Part shown: positions 60,978 to 64,000 of the stretch, piece after piece
How the letters are laid out: every line of letters begins with the position of its first letter
Position numbering within the stretch: the first letter of the stretch is position 1
Origin: Chlorokybus atmophyticus
Lineage: Eukaryota > Streptophyta > Chlorokybophyceae > Chlorokybales > Chlorokybaceae
Direction: 5' to 3'
DNA length: 64,000 nucleotides
Assembly (NCBI GenBank): GCA_009103225.1
Contig: RHPI01003156.1
Location: 412,537-476,536 of the forward strand
Made by a program: the position numbers and the translations under genes
The notes under the pieces: model-generated
What the model saw: only the letters and a program-made list of their open reading frames with translations
What the model was told of the DNA's origin: nothing
Databases searched by the model: none

Positions 60978-63900
60978 TCATGCCTTAACCAATTCACAAG
61001 CTGACTGGACTAAGCAGTGTGCAAGACATGCCCGTGCTAACACTCCCACGCAGACAGCTTGATAGACTCCAAGTCCTCCAGTGCAGTCATGGAGCTTCTT
61101 CGTCACCAAAGGCTTGGTCATGCAATCAGCCAGCATCTCCTCCGTGTTGCAATACTCAACCGCCACCTCCTTTCTTGCCACACGCTCACGCACGATGTGG
61201 TGAATCACGTCAATGTGCTTTAACCGGATTAAAGCAGTCGGATGCTTTAGCAGCTTGATTGCGCATTAGTTATCGCAGTGATGCTGATGCAGCTTGCAGG
61301 GTAGCCTTAGTCCACCATCAGCTTTTTCAACCACAATGCCTCCTTTACTGCCGATAAGTCAATCATGTATTACGCCTCTGTTGTCGAGGCAGCCACGGTA
61401 GGTTGTAGCTTACTCTTCCAGCTAACAACTCCACCATTGATTAAGAACGCGTAGCCAGTAGTTGACCTCCTCGTGTCGAGGTCCCTAGCGTGGTCAGCGT
61501 CACGGTAGCCCTCCAGCTTCCTTGCTCCAGAACCAGCTCCCTCTTCAAAGTGGATGCCCATGCTTGTGCTCCCCATCACATAGCGCAGCAACTCCTTTGC
61601 AGCTCTCCAATGCTCCATGGTGGGTGCTGACATGTCGCGTGCAAGCACTCCCACAGCATGTGCAATGTTTGGCCTAGACTCTCAGACATGTAAAGCATGC
61701 TCCCGAACAACTCACTGTAAGGGAACTTGCTCCTGTCGAGGTGCTCTGTCTCATTCATTGCTCGCTGCAGCTTGGCTCCCACGGACATGGGTATCACCTT
61801 GCCTTTGGTGTATCCCATTCCAAACTTCTCCACAATTCTTCGCACCATCAACTCATGGCTGATCTCTGCTGTCTGGTTGTCCCTGTCCCTCTCGACCACC
61901 ATGCTCAGAAACAGCTTTCCCTCTCCTCAGTCCCTCCCTTATGTCAAAGGTAGACTTGAGGGATGTCTTCACCTCCTCCAAGTCCTTCAGCTTCTTCGCA
62001 GCAGCCATGATGTCGTGAACCAACAGCCAGTACTTCTTCTCTTTGTGCGTGGAGAGTTCTGGATTAGCTTATGAAGGTGTGAAGCCAATGTTCTCCAACT
62101 TCTTAGTGAGCCGGATGTGCCATACTTTTTGCGCTTGCTTGAGCTTGTACAAGGCCTTTACTGTAACGGGAAGGTACATTAAATACCCAAAATCGACCAT
62201 AAAAGCATTAATTCTTTTGTGGTCAAGTGGGTTGTGACGTTTACAAGGCTGCAAGCAGTGCCTGGTCCTCCCTCCTCATAGCCCTTGGGTTGCTGCATGT
62301 CGATCTCCTCCTTCAACTCTCCGCAGAGGAATGCAGTCTTCACATCCAAGTGGTGTAGCTCCCAATCCTCAGCACAAGTGCAAACATGGTGCGCAAGGTT
62401 ACAAGCTTACTAGCATGGGCGAACACCTCATTAAAGTCAATGCCCTATTGCTGCAAGTGCCCCTTCACCACCAACCGTGCCTTGTATCTCTCGATGCTGC
62501 CTTGCCCATCGCGCTTGATCTTGTACACCCACTTCACCGGTAAGGGCTTCATTTTAAGTGGGACCTTCTCCAGCCTCCATGTGCCGTTGGCGTGCAAGAA
62601 TGCTATCTCCTCGTCCATTGCATGCTGCCACAGCTGTGTGTCCAAGGCTGTCATTGCCTCCTCATATGTGGTAGGCTCCTCTTCCTTGGTTATTGCTGTC
62701 AAGCTTTTAAAGCGTCCTTCCTCGAGTCTCGTGCTCCTCAGGATGTACTTGGGCTCCTCCGAAACCTCCACGGCTTCTTCCTCGGATGCTTGTTGTTGAG
62801 ATTAATAGCTGGTGTCTGTAGTTTGGTTCTCAGGGTGCGGAATGTTGTTGATTGGTGACCCCTCCATGTGGGGGTCCTCCTCCTCCTCCTCAACAACAAC
62901 CTCTTGGACATCACCTGTCATCCCTTCCTCCACAAACATCACATCCCTACTCCACCACCACCTTGTGATCTTCCAGCAGCACGCAATAGGCCTTTGAGTT
63001 GAACTCATAGCCAATGAACACGCCTTCTTGCTCTTGGGCGCTTGCTTGTTGTGCAGTTGGTTGGGGATGAGAACATATGCTGTAGAGCTGAAAACGTTCA
63101 ACATAGAGATGTCTGGCCTTTGCTTGGTGAAAAGCTCCCACGGTATCTTTGCTTGAGATGCTTTCGGTGAGCGATTGCCCACATACGCTGCAGTAAGCAG
63201 TGCATCTCCCCACCTATGGTCTTGCATTTGCGTCCACCAGCATTGCTCTGACTATCTCCAACAAGGTTATGTTCAGCCTCTCAGCTGCTCCGTTTCATTG
63301 CGGGGTGTAGGGTGCCGTGTATTGGTGCGTAATCCCGTGCTCAGCCAACCAAGTCTTTAGCTCCTTACTGATATATTCTCCACCTTTGTCTGACCGCACT
63401 GTCACAACCTTCTCGTCTAGATGTTTCTCCATGAGGGTGAGTACCTTCTTCAGCTGTGCCGACACTTTTGACTTTACATGCAGGGGCACCACCACCGCAA
63501 CCTTGCTGCAGTCATCTAGGAATGTACAATACGTGTGCCCTTTAGCAGTTGCAACATGTAGTGGTCCTCATACATCAGAGTGTACCAGTTGCAGAGGCCT
63601 GGTTGTCAAACTTGTGATGCTGGGTATGGCAGTCTTCGTTGCTTCGCCATACACAGGATTCACACAACACCTCTTGCATGGTCTTAAACTTATCCAGCTT
63701 AATGCTGATGCCATCCACTATGTCTTCCTTCACCAGCCTAGTGAGGTTATCATAGCCGAGATGTCCAAGCCGTCGATGCCACAGCGCTGCAGACTCTTTT
63801 GTCGATGCAGCATACCCTTGCACTCCAGCAAGCTTTGCATGATACTCTCCTCCTCCATGATCTTTAACAATCATGTACACGACCCCATCAAACAGTACAC

Positions 63901-64000
63901 GCCCATGGTCTCCCTCAAATACAGTTCTAGCCCCAGCTCTTGCAGCAGCACGCACTGCGACTCAATTAACAACCGCTTGGGGAACATATAACACGTTGCG
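60978..64000 (-). mobile_element. Ty1/copia LTR retrotransposon polyprotein, decayed, truncated by window edge
   Basis: Minus-strand order runs from beyond 64000. NVLYVPQAVV marks the end of the protease region. The GAG-pre-integrase reads LWHRRLGHLGYDNLTRLVKE (63730-63790). Integrase carries FLDDCSKVAVVVPLH, VRSDKGGEYISKELKTWLAE and NGAAERLN (63250-63530), so its DDE residues are visible. The reverse transcriptase opens TALDTQLWQHAMDEEIAFLH and LPVKWVYKIKRDGQGSIERY (62480-62670), then IDFNEVFAHASKLVTLR. The catalytic YVDD position reads LVHD (about 62005-62025). RNase H has YRDADHARDLDTRRSTTGYA and KLQPTVAASTTEA (61370-61510), ending EEMLADCMTKPLV (near 61100). In-frame stops interrupt it (near 63975, 63570, 63287 and 62440), and there are frameshifts. 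It is therefore nonautonomous as assembled. This is a genomic transposon; its gag and 5' LTR are outside the window. Confidence 0.9.

Overview
The window looks like a nuclear chromosome segment from a green-lineage organism, most likely a unicellular green alga (inference). Genes are split by many short GT-AG introns. Several families are typical of green plants: a nuclear-encoded plastid ribosomal protein L1 with a transit peptide, a plastid-type MATE carrier, an EMB514/DUF3223 protein, a CCCH-CCCH-KH-CCCH RNA-binding protein, a TDP1 with an FHA domain, and a Ty1/copia retrotransposon. Spacers are rich in CA/TG and TGCATGCA-like sequence, G tracts, microsatellites and short hairpins. Three N gaps or N positions sit directly beside G (or C) tracts.

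Layout, left to right: 1-2382 has no confident gene. 2383-5612 (-) is TDP1, a DNA repair phosphodiesterase. 6438-7865 (+) is an EF-hand protein. 7866-10833 holds a microsatellite and a hairpin. 10834-12753 (-) is the CCCH/KH RNA-binding protein. 14019-15391 (+) is a multi-exon gene I do not recognise. 16238-17702 (-, EMB514-like) and 18160-19066 (+, PIG-Y) diverge across an unresolved CCCCCT-repeat gap. 19352-20843 (-, DUF1365) and 21171-22818 (+, protein phosphatase inhibitor 2) also diverge. 23938-25950 (-) is a C2/proline-rich/EF-hand protein, and 29562-30620 (-) is a paralog without the C2 part. Between these two lies an AT-rich, repeat-laden block with a 266-bp GA array. 32746-34832 (-) is a C-type-lectin protein joined by a proline-rich linker to a beta-sandwich domain. 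36402-39431 (-) is the MATE transporter. 40545-51408 (+) is a roughly 11-kb SEN1/senataxin-type helicase gene carrying a UBA domain. 52173-54345 (-, plastid L1) and 54629-57608 (+, HGH1) form a third close divergent pair. 57609-60950 holds two tRNA-like SINE-type repeat copies and a probable LTR region. 60978-64000 (-) is a decayed copia element running off the right edge.

The genes are housekeeping functions with no operon logic. The links I can see are shared divergent promoters (three pairs, spacers about 280-460 bp) and one local duplication (the two proline-rich EF-hand genes). The most unusual items are the SEN1-UBA fusion, the lectin fusion with a probable one-base frameshift and a GC-AG intron, the C2/EF-hand paralog pair, and a recurring set of short near-perfect hairpins scattered through noncoding DNA. 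Exon boundaries were worked out by eye from splice signals and protein-family similarity and are approximate unless stated.
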